DNA of 64,000 nucleotides from Lysobacter prati (GTDB taxonomy: Bacteria; Pseudomonadota; Gammaproteobacteria; Xanthomonadales; Xanthomonadaceae), in assembly GCF_009765215.1 (NCBI RefSeq), contig NZ_VLNV01000006.1:309281-373280 (forward strand), written 5' to 3'. Made by a program: the position numbers and the translations under genes. The notes under the pieces were generated by a model. That model did not search any database and had not been told where the DNA came from. It saw only the letters and a program-made list of their open reading frames with translations. Below, piece after piece: positions 1 through 7,222 of this stretch (the first letter of the stretch is position 1; each line of letters starts with the position of its first letter).

Positions 1-2
1 AC

Positions 3-188
3 AAGGTCGCGGCTTACACCTACGGAGCTGCGCTGGTCGGCTCGCTGTTTAGCGGGGGTACGACCGGCCTTTTGGCGGCTGGCGCAGGGCTGAACCTGCT
101 GGCCCGAGGTCTCACGAAGCCTTGGGTGGTGCGGTGGCTAGCGGACTCCACCAAGGTGCCGGTGGGCAGTGCCGCGGCGTCGCTGTAG
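3..188 (+). CDS. C-terminal fragment of a phage-like hypothetical protein
   Basis: An open frame enters from the left edge and ends at TAG 186-188, giving 61 residues without a start. The first part is Gly/Ala-rich and hydrophobic (AALVGSLFSGGTTGLLAAGAG) and is followed by the segment KPWVVRWLADSTKVP. Large phage virion or DNA-ejection proteins often end in a similar 'RWLA-x-STKVP'-like tail, so a prophage structural gene is my best guess from memory of such proteins. The decayed phage-type genes that follow fit this. The product is not identified with certainty because most of the protein lies outside the window. Confidence 0.45.
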   Translation, partial: KVAAYTYGAALVGSLFSGGTTGLLAAGAGLNLLARGLTKPWVVRWLADSTKVPVGSAAASL

Positions 189-202
189 ACGCTCCGGAGC
201 GT
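189..202. repeat. 14-bp perfect palindrome after the partial phage gene
   Basis: ACGCTCCGGAGCGT lies directly after the stop codon at 186-188 and is perfectly self-complementary with no spacer. There is no T-run, so it is a weak candidate for a transcription end or a protein-binding site. Confidence 0.3.
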
Positions 203-252
203 GGGCCAAATGAACGGAGACGAGGAAACGGTGCAGCTCGCTGACGAGTTGC

Positions 253-387
253 TCAGAGAGCAAGGAAGAACGTCGCCACCCCGCCAACTATAAGGACGGC
301 GGCTACCCCAAACCAAAGAGCCACCTTCCACCCGTCGCTAGGTTCGCGGGCGTGGTCTAGCCAGTCCTTCTTTTGCCAGTCGGTCAT
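253..387 (-). CDS. small single-span membrane protein (44 aa)
   Basis: ATG at 387-385 and TGA at 255-253 give a 44-residue protein. A charged N-terminus (MTDWQKKDWLDHAREPSDG) is followed by one hydrophobic segment (about residues 23-44, VALWFGVAAVLIVGGVATFF) that reaches almost to the end. Charged start plus C-terminal anchor is common for small phage or island proteins, for example lysis or exclusion accessories, but no family is recognised. The ribosome site is weak (GAG just upstream). It is antisense to its phage-like neighbour, which argues for a separate transcript. Confidence 0.45.
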   Translation of the reverse strand: MTDWQKKDWLDHAREPSDGWKVALWFGVAAVLIVGGVATFFLAL

Positions 388-451
388 CTCGGGGGCTCTC
401 AACTAGGGCGCCCCGAGCCTAGCACGCCACAACAGATTGAGAGGTTTTGAC

Positions 452-763
452 ATGTCGGACGTTGCAGAAAGTAGAAATGAGTAGATGGGCAAGGGTCAGG
501 AACCGACCCCCGTGGATGGGGCAAGCCCGCTGACCGTGGACCAAGCCCTGCTGCTCTGGGGCAGCTGCCCGGACTGGCTCTGCAAGGCCCTCGCTGGCCT
601 GATGGATCGGCAGGATGCTCTGGCGAACCTGATGGTCGGGGACTAGTTGCGGATCTTGGAAGAGGCCATCTATTCCCTTGCGGACCGTATCCACAGGATC
701 GAGCTGGCTTTGGTCGAAACGGAGACGGGCATGACAAGGGCGAAAGACTCCACGTCGCATTGA
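452..763 (+). pseudogene. 103-codon frame interrupted by two amber codons
   Basis: ATG 452 has a good ribosome site (GAGG at 441-444, 7-base spacer). The frame reads 10 residues to TAG 482-484, restarts at ATG 485 for 53 residues to a second TAG at 644-646, and continues 38 residues to TGA 761-763. The parts look protein-like. The middle contains PLTVDQALLLWGSCPDWLCK, and the last part is an amphipathic helix with LADRIHRIELALVE. Both internal stops are amber. The simplest reading is a decayed gene. A 53-aa protein from ATG 485 or amber suppression are alternatives. No family recognised. Confidence 0.4.
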
Positions 764-844
764 GCAGTTGGGGCGCAAAGGCCGGCGCTTGTCGGTCCTT
801 TCCGACGCGGGCAACATGCCTGCTTCTATCTCGGGCAGACCACC

Positions 845-1321
845 TTGCGCGCCACACTCTGTTCTCACTGCCAGAAGTACACGCCACCAGAGATCCCCGA
901 CTGTCTCGCATGCGGAGCCGCCTTAGGGGTGCAGGCGCCTCAGGTTTCCCCGGGGAAACCAGACCTGATTCGCCTCAAAGTCACGACCGCCAAAGAAGCG
1001 CGCCTGGCAATCAGCCAGTTGCGGTTGAGGAAGAAGGAGCTGGCCTTAGAGCGCACTGGTTTAGTGGCACAGTCGAAGGAAACTCACGCTACTCACGGGC
1101 ACGAGGTTCGGACTCGCTCCCCGCTAGTCCGGAGGGGGGGAGTCCTAGCTGGGGTCGTCCGCGCGCTGCAGCTAGCCAGTCGCGAGTTCGCCAGAGGTGG
1201 ATTGGGGGCCGATATCGCTTCGATTGACCGCGAGAAGATGCGGATAGACCGGGCACAGCTAGCGATCGATGAGGCGATAGTTGAGCTGCAGGGGTTCATC
1301 GCCTCGAGCCGGACGGGTTGA
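845..1321 (+). CDS. zinc-ribbon hypothetical protein with C-terminal helix
   Basis: A protein of about 158 residues. Near the N-terminus CSHC and, 13 residues later, CLAC form a CxxC...CxxC zinc-ribbon pattern (about residues 6-25). The C-terminal third (IDREKMRIDRAQLAIDEAIV) is a charged helix likely to form a coiled coil. The usable start is TTG 845, without an obvious ribosome site. The frame stays open back to the TGA at 761-763 and is the same frame as the interrupted gene upstream, so the true N-terminus may be lost or non-standard. Its position before an excisionase-like gene suggests an element-encoded accessory protein. Function unknown. Confidence 0.5.
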   Translation: MRATLCSHCQKYTPPEIPDCLACGAALGVQAPQVSPGKPDLIRLKVTTAKEARLAISQLRLRKKELALERTGLVAQSKETHATHGHEVRTRSPLVRRGGVLAGVVRALQLASREFARGGLGADIASIDREKMRIDRAQLAIDEAIVELQGFIASSRTG

Positions 1322-1382
1322 AAAACAATCAACGTCAATCAATTCGGGCGGGGACCGGCGAATAAAGTAACGGTCAAATATT

Positions 1383-1448
1383 GCCGGCCATTTCTAAACT
1401 AGAGTGAGATAGAAATGGCGCCGGGCTCTTTGCTAAAGAAGCAAAGAG
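1383..1448. other. two consecutive hairpins upstream of the excisionase-like gene
   Basis: The first hairpin pairs CCATTTCTA (1388-1396) with TAGAAATGG (1410-1418), and CCGG flanks extend the stem past a bulge. The second pairs CTCTTTGCT (1426-1434) with AGCAAAGAG (1440-1448) around a 5-base loop. The stretch 1322-1485 has no gene and is more AT-rich than its surroundings. Lying 38 bases before the excisionase-like gene, the pair may be its regulatory region, an arm-type recombination site or a transcription end. Confidence 0.5.
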
Positions 1449-1485
1449 TACCGAAGGTGGACCTTATCTAAGCGGATCGATTTTC

Positions 1486-1836
1486 ATGGCCCGAACGCTC
1501 CACCTAGAAGGCAAAGACTGGTTCACCGAGTCGGAAGCTGCGGAGTACTGTGGCGTCGCTCTGTCCACCTTTCGCGAAGGCTACCGCTCGCTGGGGATCG
1601 TCCCCAGGCGCTTCATGGGGAAGAAGCTCTACTCCCGCGCTGACCTCTTTGCAGCGATCGACAAATCACCAGCTTGGGATCTCCGGCTGCGGTCGAGTGG
1701 CCATGTAGAAGTCGCCGTTTGGCAGCGGCTGCCTATCACTCCAACGATGGAGGAGCTGGATCCCGATTTAGCCAGGCGGCTCAGTACCATCCGGCAAAGG
1801 CCGTATAAGGCCCGCAAAAAGACGACGTCCGAGTAG
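1486..1836 (+). CDS. excisionase-like DNA-binding protein
   Basis: A 116-residue protein. Residues about 10-60 (DWFTESEAAEYCGVALSTFR ... KKLYSRADL) match the winged-helix MerR-like HTH_17 fold used by phage and island excisionases: a helix with SEAAEYCGV, a recognition helix with STFREGY, and the KLYSRADL strand-helix ending. Such proteins bend DNA at attachment sites and set the direction of integrase. The C-terminal half is basic (RQRPYKARKKTTSE) and unassigned. A DUF4224 gene starts 10 bases downstream, the normal order in this module, but the integrase expected next is missing. Confidence 0.7.
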   Translation: MARTLHLEGKDWFTESEAAEYCGVALSTFREGYRSLGIVPRRFMGKKLYSRADLFAAIDKSPAWDLRLRSSGHVEVAVWQRLPITPTMEELDPDLARRLSTIRQRPYKARKKTTSE

Positions 1837-1846
1837 GGTCCACGAA

Positions 1847-2095
1847 ATGTCCGAGACTTGGCTAACGCCGGATGAGGTCGGGGAACTGACGGCGCTGAAG
1901 CCCAATAGCTGGAAGGCTCAGTGCCGCCGCCTGGCATCCATGGGCATCCCGTTTCTTCCTAACGCCGTGGGGCGCCCCTTGGTCGAGCGATCGGCTGTGC
2001 TGTCAGCCACCGTCCCACGCCGCCCGCGAGTTCCGAGGTCATGGCCAAACTGGGATGCCATGCCCAAGCCTGCAGGGAAGAAGCCGAAGGCTTGA
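1847..2095 (+). CDS. DUF4224 domain protein, orphaned from its integrase
   Basis: An 82-residue protein with residues about 4-50 (TWLTPDEVGELTALKPNSWK, then a run with GIPFLPNAVGRPLVER) matching the DUF4224 pattern, including the typical LT-x-x-E-V-x-x-LT start and the GIPF...GRPLV core. Members usually lie directly upstream of a tyrosine integrase. Here it ends at 2095 and meets the convergent gene ending at 2156, with no integrase between, so the module is incomplete. The tail (MPKPAGKKPKA) is basic and low in complexity. Confidence 0.7.
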   Translation: MSETWLTPDEVGELTALKPNSWKAQCRRLASMGIPFLPNAVGRPLVERSAVLSATVPRRPRVPRSWPNWDAMPKPAGKKPKA

Positions 2096-2155
2096 TCAAC
2101 CCGCAGATCCTGCGCGGCGTCTAGGCAGCAAGCAGGGGCGCCATGGCCGACTTCG

Positions 2156-2815
2156 CTACATGTTGACCGGAAGTGCGAACTGCCAATCGAACCAAATCTC
2201 TTCGTCGTCCCGCGACACGCCTACCCAGTTGATTCGAACGCCCTTGGCGGCGAGCCGTGGAGCAAGTCGCGCTGCTGACGTATCGAAACTTGTATCGGCA
2301 AGCCTCCCGGGCCACAGGGGTACCAACGCTCCGTAGGTGACGTAGTTTGAGATCTGATGCGGAATGCCACGGGTTTCGAACAGAAGCTCCCACGTTCTGA
2401 GTGAGCTTCGATACCTCAGCTTTCCATCCTGGTCAGGAGTCAGGTCGTCAAAAGTCAGCTGGCCTAGCGGAGCGCTGAATGGCAATGCGAACCCTCGCTT
2501 TGGGCTGTCTTCGGTCAAGGCGAGCACCAGCGTCTTTACGCAGTCGTCGTCGCCGAATTCGACCTGGACGACTGAGTCAGAGAATCGGTACGCCCAAACC
2601 TTTCCCGGTGTTAGATCGATTCTTGTGCTCGGCGTCCCCAATTGCTCCCGCACGAATTCCATCGGCGCTCCAGGGCCGATGTGTTCGAAAAGGTTGGAAG
2701 GCGTGCGGCGCGAAGCAATCTTTGGGGGAACAAACTTCTGCAGCAGAGAAGTTCCTCCGCTTACCAATGCGGATCCTGCAAAGCGGCCCAGTAGAGCTTC
2801 CAAGATCCCACTCAT
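2156..2815 (-). CDS. hypothetical protein, ETEC_3214-like (tentative)
   Basis: A 219-residue protein. The N-terminal part is weakly hydrophobic (ILEALLGRFAGSALVSGGTS) and is followed by IGPGAPMEFVREQLGTPSTR and a beta-rich section (VWAYRFSDSVVQVEFGDDD). That 'pGxp...v.e.lG.P' pattern recalls the ETEC_3214 family found near integrases of genomic islands, named from memory only. Its ATG overlaps the TGA of the broken integrase frame by 4 bases (2812-2815), so the two were once translationally coupled. Base composition is less GC-rich than the core genes, in keeping with acquisition. Confidence 0.55.
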   Translation of the reverse strand: MSGILEALLGRFAGSALVSGGTSLLQKFVPPKIASRRTPSNLFEHIGPGAPMEFVREQLGTPSTRIDLTPGKVWAYRFSDSVVQVEFGDDDCVKTLVLALTEDSPKRGFALPFSAPLGQLTFDDLTPDQDGKLRYRSSLRTWELLFETRGIPHQISNYVTYGALVPLWPGRLADTSFDTSAARLAPRLAAKGVRINWVGVSRDDEEIWFDWQFALPVNM

Positions 2816-3749
2816 CCGTACCTCAGCTTCTCCCCCTGCCCGGGGATTGTAGCGCTGGGCGCAAGTGTGCGTCGGCGTGCATATACCCTACACACGTACC
2901 TGCCCCGCCCATCCCCGTGACCCAGATCCATCGAGGCTTGGGCCTCGGCCTCCGCCTTGCTGAAGCCTTCTTCTGGGTACAGATCTAAGAGGTCACAGGC
3001 ATAGGCGTACCGCAGGGCATGTGCCTGCAGGTCTAACGGCTCTGTGACATGCCGATGGACCGTGTTCCGATCCAGGTCATCGCGGCCTTAAGGGTCCGCC
3101 TGCCGATGATCTTTCCTCCATGCTTGGCGGCAACCGCCAACGCTTCCCGAACGGCCTCCATGGCCTTCTCCAGGTCCGGTGCGCGTGAGTCTCGCGGCCG
3201 ACCGCCCTTCGTCCCGAAGATCACTGTGACGCGCCCGCCGGCCGCCAACTGACGCTCCCATGTGGCCAGGCTTGGTCCAGATTGCACGGCTTCGGCCCCA
3301 CGAAGGCCTAAGGTTCGCTCCAGCTTGAAGAGCGCGACCAACCCGCCATCTACCCTTTCGGCAATCTCCAGAGCGGCCCGGTACTGCTCCTCGCTGGCCG
3401 CGATCTTCGTGCCATCCCGACAGCTGCCGCTGATGCCCAGGGCCTCGTTGCTGATGGTGGGCGAGTCTGCCGCCTGGGCGCGCCCCACGGCCCGCATAGC
3501 CCCTCGGATGTGAGATGCCTCGTTCTGTAGCGTGCGCACCTTCTTTGCCTCCGTTTTCCTTGCCTCGAAGTAGAGCGAGATGTGCTTCTCTCTGAGCCCT
3601 TCCACGTTAGCCACCTGGTAGCCGAGATCGTGGAGGAGGGCAAACAGCCGACCCATGGTTCCCATCCTGGCCTGCTTGGTCAGGTGCGCCCCGCCTTTGT
3701 CCTTTGCTGCCCCGCGTGCTGCTGAAACTGCCTTGGTCCGCTTACTCAT
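2812..3749 (-). pseudogene. tyrosine integrase (Integrase_1 type) broken by a one-base frameshift
   Basis: The intact N-terminal frame starts at ATG 3749 (MSKRTKAV, preceded by GAGG; an ATG at 3755 is also possible). It carries a SAM-like core-binding region and box I arginine in TLGLRGAEAVQ, then FGTKGGRPRDS. It runs out of frame near 3076-3081 and stops at 3033. In the neighbouring frame the missing C-terminus continues to TGA 2812 with AHALRYAYA (HxxR), MDLGHGDGRGRY and the catalytic-tyrosine region. As read, the protein lacks the His, Arg and Tyr needed for recombination. One missing base would explain this. Mutation or sequencing error cannot be told apart here. Confidence 0.8.
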
Positions 3750-3842
3750 TCGCATGTCCCTCGATGTGGCCGGCCAGCCGACTGGAGCGCCCCCGCGAGC
3801 TGCCGAGGCAGCTCTAAAAAATGAAATGACGAAGTAAGTCAC

Positions 3843-4610
3843 CCGGGGGCGGATCCAATCACGCTGGCCGGCTTCACCGATGGGTGAGTGCCGATCCCCT
3901 CAGCACGTCAGGTGGTCCTGCGAGCTGCCGCATACGCGGTTTTGGGGAGTCCCGATTGGGAGCGATTGAGATCATGGGGTGTCTTCTCCGGACGCGTTGT
4001 GGCGTCGATGTGGGCTGCACAAGGTGGTCTGCCTTGGACAGCAAGTGGACGTGTGTGGACAGGTGTGGCCAGAGGTCTGCTCGGGGTTTTCTGACGCCAT
4101 AAAAGGGAGTCAGGACCCGGCTTGAGGCTGAGTGGGGACAGCGCCTGGCTGGCCCATTGCTAACAACGCATATCAACGGAGGCCCGTCCGCCTCGGGCGG
4201 GGGAATCTGCCTTCACTAAAGTAGAGAGAAATAGTGACGAGGCAGCTCGGAGAGGCTCGCTCGGAGCACTCTTCCGGCTGAATTAAATCAACCAAATCAA
4301 AGCCGGGCTGGCAGACTGAGAACAGGGTGTATCAGTGGAGCGCGCCTAGGGACCATCTGGGCCGCGGAAACGCGTCTTCACAATCTCAGCTGCATGCGCC
4401 CAGTCGGCTGTGCGCCAGGCGTACCGGGGCGAACGATGGGCCGATGCCAGCCCAATTTCGTCGCGTCACTTTCTCAGGTGTGTCGGCCAAGCGGGCCGGT
4501 CGCGTCTTGCTTGTGTCTAGCTTAAGGGACGGCTCAAGGGCGGCAAGGGGCTAGCCTCTATGGATTAGTGCCCGGTTGGCTAGGAACACTCGGGGGCACC
4601 CAGTGCTAAT
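3843..4610. other. 768-bp stretch without a convincing gene
   Basis: Several short frames exist on both strands, but none has a good start site, domain or biased composition. Visible signals are a small stem CCGCC/GGCGG with a 3-base loop near 4188-4200 without a T-run, an AT-rich patch at about 4280-4300 (attaaatcaaccaaatcaaa), and a repeated GCTCGGAG word near 4234-4266. It lies upstream of the broken integrase and could hold its lost promoter and attachment region, but nothing in it proves that. Confidence 0.5.
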
Positions 4611-4634
4611 GTCCGCTTCCGACCCAAAGCGGAC
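4611..4634. repeat. GTCCGCTT/AAGCGGAC hairpin element
   Basis: GTCCGCTT (4611-4618) and AAGCGGAC (4627-4634) form a perfect 8-bp stem around the 8-base loop CCGACCCA. As I recall it, this hairpin recurs between genes in many proteobacteria, where it is often mistranslated as an FGSEADI peptide. It lies 48 bases before the small gene at 4683, and a related hairpin follows that gene. Confidence 0.6.
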
Positions 4635-4682
4635 GCTCGAAGGCATTGACGGGTCCCAAGGTGACACGAAGGTAGGAGGGGC

Positions 4683-4985
4683 ATGGGCATCGACGTGTAT
4701 TGGAAGGACGAGCGTGGCGCGATACTCGGTGCGGTCGATGACGAGGGCGCGCTCAGCGACATCAGTGATCTCCTGTACGGCCAATCGGATAGCGTCTGTC
4801 TGCGCTTTATCGACCCCGCAGGAGACGCGTGCTTCAATCAGAAACAGCTCCCAATCCTTTTAACGGAACTTCGCGAGTTGCTGCCGAACGTTCCCGAGCA
4901 GGCCAGCTCGCATCTCCATGCGATCGTGCAGCTACTTGAGGGCGCATCAAGAACGCACACGTACATCTGGTTTCTTGGTGATTAG
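4683..4985 (+). CDS. small hypothetical protein (100 aa) between two hairpin elements
   Basis: A 100-residue acidic protein starting MGIDVYWKDERGAILG and ending THTYIWFLGD, with a strong ribosome site (AGGAGG at 4674-4679). The MGID-x-x-W-x-DE-x-G start resembles a group of small uncharacterised cytosolic proteins met in mobile or cassette-like settings. No catalytic motif or membrane segment is visible. The two cysteines are not arranged as a metal site. The stop codon lies three bases before the second GTCCGCT hairpin, so gene and hairpins look like one transposable unit. Function unknown. Confidence 0.65.
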   Translation: MGIDVYWKDERGAILGAVDDEGALSDISDLLYGQSDSVCLRFIDPAGDACFNQKQLPILLTELRELLPNVPEQASSHLHAIVQLLEGASRTHTYIWFLGD

Positions 4986-4987
4986 AC

Positions 4988-5012
4988 GTCCGCTTCTGGC
5001 CGATAGCGAGAC
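4988..5012. repeat. second, imperfect GTCCGCTT hairpin
   Basis: GTCCGCT (4988-4994) pairs with AGCGAGAC (5005-5012) with one extra base, around the loop TCTGGCCGAT. The same start (GTCCGCTTC) occurs in the hairpin at 4611, but the loop differs. As I recall, this second loop type also recurs in other genomes (mistranslated as GQKRT). It sits between the stop of the small gene and the end of the convergent esterase. Confidence 0.5.
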
Positions 5013-5029
5013 CGAAAGGCGTAGCGCTC

Positions 5030-6151
5030 TCAGGAGAGCAGGTTCGACACCCCGAGGAAGAAGCGCACCATCTCAGCGGACGCATCGGGTCCTTGCGGAT
5101 CGGCATAGCTGCCGCCGGCGCTTCCGCCGGACCAAGCGTGGCCGGCGCCGTGTATCTGCCAGAACTCCACCCTCGGCTCGCCCTGTGACGTACTGTAGAC
5201 AGTCCGCGTGTATCCGCGTCCGGTGCTTTGGCCTTCGCTGGTTTGTTGCGAAAGCGACGGGTTCGCCCCCACGGATTGCCACACCAGCGCATCGGCATTG
5301 CTCGGCGCGACAGTGCTGTCGGCACCGCCTTGAAACACGATGATCGGAGTGACTGAATCCGATCCTCGCGTCTGCGCGCCGTCTACGGCGTCGAGGCCAC
5401 CCTGGCCTCCGCCCATGGCCGCGAAAGCGGTAGCCACGTCGTGCGCAGCGCGATAAGGAAGCCCGGAGTGCGAGCCGACAGCTGCGAATACGTCGGGATA
5501 TGTAGCTCCCAGAATCACTGCCATGGCGGCACCCGCCGAGAGTCCGGCCACATACACGCGCTCTGGATCGACGGAAAAAGCGCGGACAACGTCTTTCGTG
5601 AGCGCGGCGAGCAGTGCCGGTTCTCCGTGTCCACGCGCCTGGTCGGCGGGACGGAACCAGTTCCAGCACCTGGAGCGATTGGCGTTGGCGGATTGCGCCG
5701 GGTAGACGACCAGGAACCCGTGTTGTTCGGCGAGTTCGTTCATGCGCGTGCCTGTGGCGAAATCATCCGGTGACTGCGTGCAGCCGTGGAGCATCAGCAG
5801 CAGCGGACAGGGCGTGGATGGTCCGGCGGTATAGGCCGCGGGAACATAAAGCTTGTAGCGGCGCTTCCCGGCGGCATGGGCAAACGTATGCTCGGAAAAT
5901 GAGCCTGGCAGCGGCGCAGGCTCCGCCGCTCCCCTGGACTGCGGCAGCCCTTCCAGTCCCGTCTTTCGAAATCCGGATGCCTTTTCCGCACCGGGCAGCG
6001 ATAGAGCTGACTTTGGCGAAAGGCCTGCGGCCACCATCGCATCGTTGATCGTCTTGTCGATCTGCGCTTGCAGCGCAGCCGGGTCGACGTTTGCCATAGG
6101 TCCGGCAATAGTTGCAGGAAAGCGAGCCAGAAGCCTCGTCAAAAGAGACAA
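5030..6151 (-). CDS. PHB-depolymerase-type esterase (alpha/beta hydrolase)
   Basis: A hydrolase of the Esterase_phd family, whose members cleave poly(hydroxybutyrate) or other esters such as feruloyl esters. The core shows an HGCTQSPDDFA oxyanion-hole region, nucleophile elbow GLSAGAAM (Ser about residue 205), an Asp in FQGGADSTV and the catalytic His in HGAGHAWSGG. The N-terminal 80 residues are a linker-like extension with a short hydrophobic start (LLTRLLARF). The chosen start is TTG 6151, with GGGAG 8 bases upstream. An ATG 16 codons earlier lacks a ribosome site. Substrate cannot be told from sequence. Confidence 0.8.
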   Translation of the reverse strand: MSLLTRLLARFPATIAGPMANVDPAALQAQIDKTINDAMVAAGLSPKSALSLPGAEKASGFRKTGLEGLPQSRGAAEPAPLPGSFSEHTFAHAAGKRRYKLYVPAAYTAGPSTPCPLLLMLHGCTQSPDDFATGTRMNELAEQHGFLVVYPAQSANANRSRCWNWFRPADQARGHGEPALLAALTKDVVRAFSVDPERVYVAGLSAGAAMAVILGATYPDVFAAVGSHSGLPYRAAHDVATAFAAMGGGQGGLDAVDGAQTRGSDSVTPIIVFQGGADSTVAPSNADALVWQSVGANPSLSQQTSEGQSTGRGYTRTVYSTSQGEPRVEFWQIHGAGHAWSGGSAGGSYADPQGPDASAEMVRFFLGVSNLLS

Positions 6152-6420
6152 TCGTATTTCTCCCTGTTGATCGTTGCTGCGCTGCAACAAACCCACCATG
6201 TGGCATGCAGCGTGAGCTGGGGATGAAAGCCAAGCAGGCGCCGGGAGATGGCTTCTCTCATCGTGGGTGCGAGACAGAGATCAGTGTCGAATGCCTGCCC
6301 GAATCGGACGGCCGCTGCGAACATGCGCCGCCGAGGTATGTATGCACATGTGCACAGGGGCGTGTGGACTCGGCCAAGTGATGGTTGCGACGGTCACGAA
6401 ACAGTCATGGAGTGCGCTGC

Positions 6421-7080
6421 CTACGTCCCAGTTTGCCCATGCGGCGCCTCCACACGTTTGGACTGAGGTGAGTCCTTTTGGCGAAGCCAAATGCTTAGTA
6501 CCACCAGAGCGAAGACGGCCAAGAATTCGCTCTGCCAGTTCTGGAAAGACTCGAACCAGAATTGCGCGTCCGTAAAATGGGACCATAGGGAGATGGGCTG
6601 TTCACCCCTCACGGCTCGTTCTTCGAGCGCATGCCTCCAGCTTCCCTCCAGGTGAAGCCAAAAGCAGAGGATAAACAGTAGGCCAAGTACCGTCGACAGG
6701 GAGTGCCCGTATAGCTTGAGGCACCAGCCTCCCATCGTGACCGGCCAGGGTCTGGGCCCCTCGTCGATACGCTCTTCTTCCACCGTGGGGTCCATCGGGC
6801 GTGACTCCGCCGACCCCTTCTGACGTAGTTTTACGGTGAGCAGGACATACAGGCCCATTTGCAGAAACTCGCTCTCCCAGTTCTCGAAAATTGCCGAGAC
6901 GAAGTGGCCACTCTGCAAATACTCACCTAGGTCCAGTGCTCGCGCACCGTTTTCGACGCGCTCATCGTTATAGGCTGCTTGGCCGGTTAGCACTTGCCCA
7001 ACGAGGGACAAGACCATCAATGCGATCAGTACAAGGCTAAGTCCGTTTTCTCGTAGGAACCGGTTGTGCTGCGTCGGCAT
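6421..7080 (-). CDS. DUF6766 family inner-membrane protein
   Basis: A 219-residue protein with hydrophobic spans near residues 12-32 (LSLVLIALMVLSLVGQV), 60-85, 125-150 and 195-210. FENWESEFLQMGLYVLL in the first half and FQNWQSEFLAVFALVVL in the second form an internal duplication, typical of this uncharacterised family. The start ATG 7080 (MPTQHNRFLREN) has GAGAGG 5 bases upstream. Longer readings would swallow the divergent promoter region. It diverges from the ferritin-like gene at 7223 and belongs to the stress-related block. Function unknown. Confidence 0.75.
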   Translation of the reverse strand: MPTQHNRFLRENGLSLVLIALMVLSLVGQVLTGQAAYNDERVENGARALDLGEYLQSGHFVSAIFENWESEFLQMGLYVLLTVKLRQKGSAESRPMDPTVEEERIDEGPRPWPVTMGGWCLKLYGHSLSTVLGLLFILCFWLHLEGSWRHALEERAVRGEQPISLWSHFTDAQFWFESFQNWQSEFLAVFALVVLSIWLRQKDSPQSKRVEAPHGQTGT

Positions 7081-7222
7081 GGAACCTCTCATCGCCTGAG
7101 GTTCGACCAACTCGCGTGAGGCTGGCGTGGCAGCGCCGACCTTCTCGTTAAGGAACTTCACGCCGCCGATGAAACCCAACGGAACATAGTCGACAGACCA
7201 TCCGAACGAACGAGTTGTCACC

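Noticed and set aside
3888-4094. 68-residue plus-strand frame from a GTG, and overlapping frames on both strands
   Set aside because: No ribosome site, no recognised domain, and a composition explained by GC-rich chance frames.
4327-4554. 75-residue plus-strand frame near the small cassette-like gene
   Set aside because: Ser/Arg-rich, lacks a start site and any recognisable fold.
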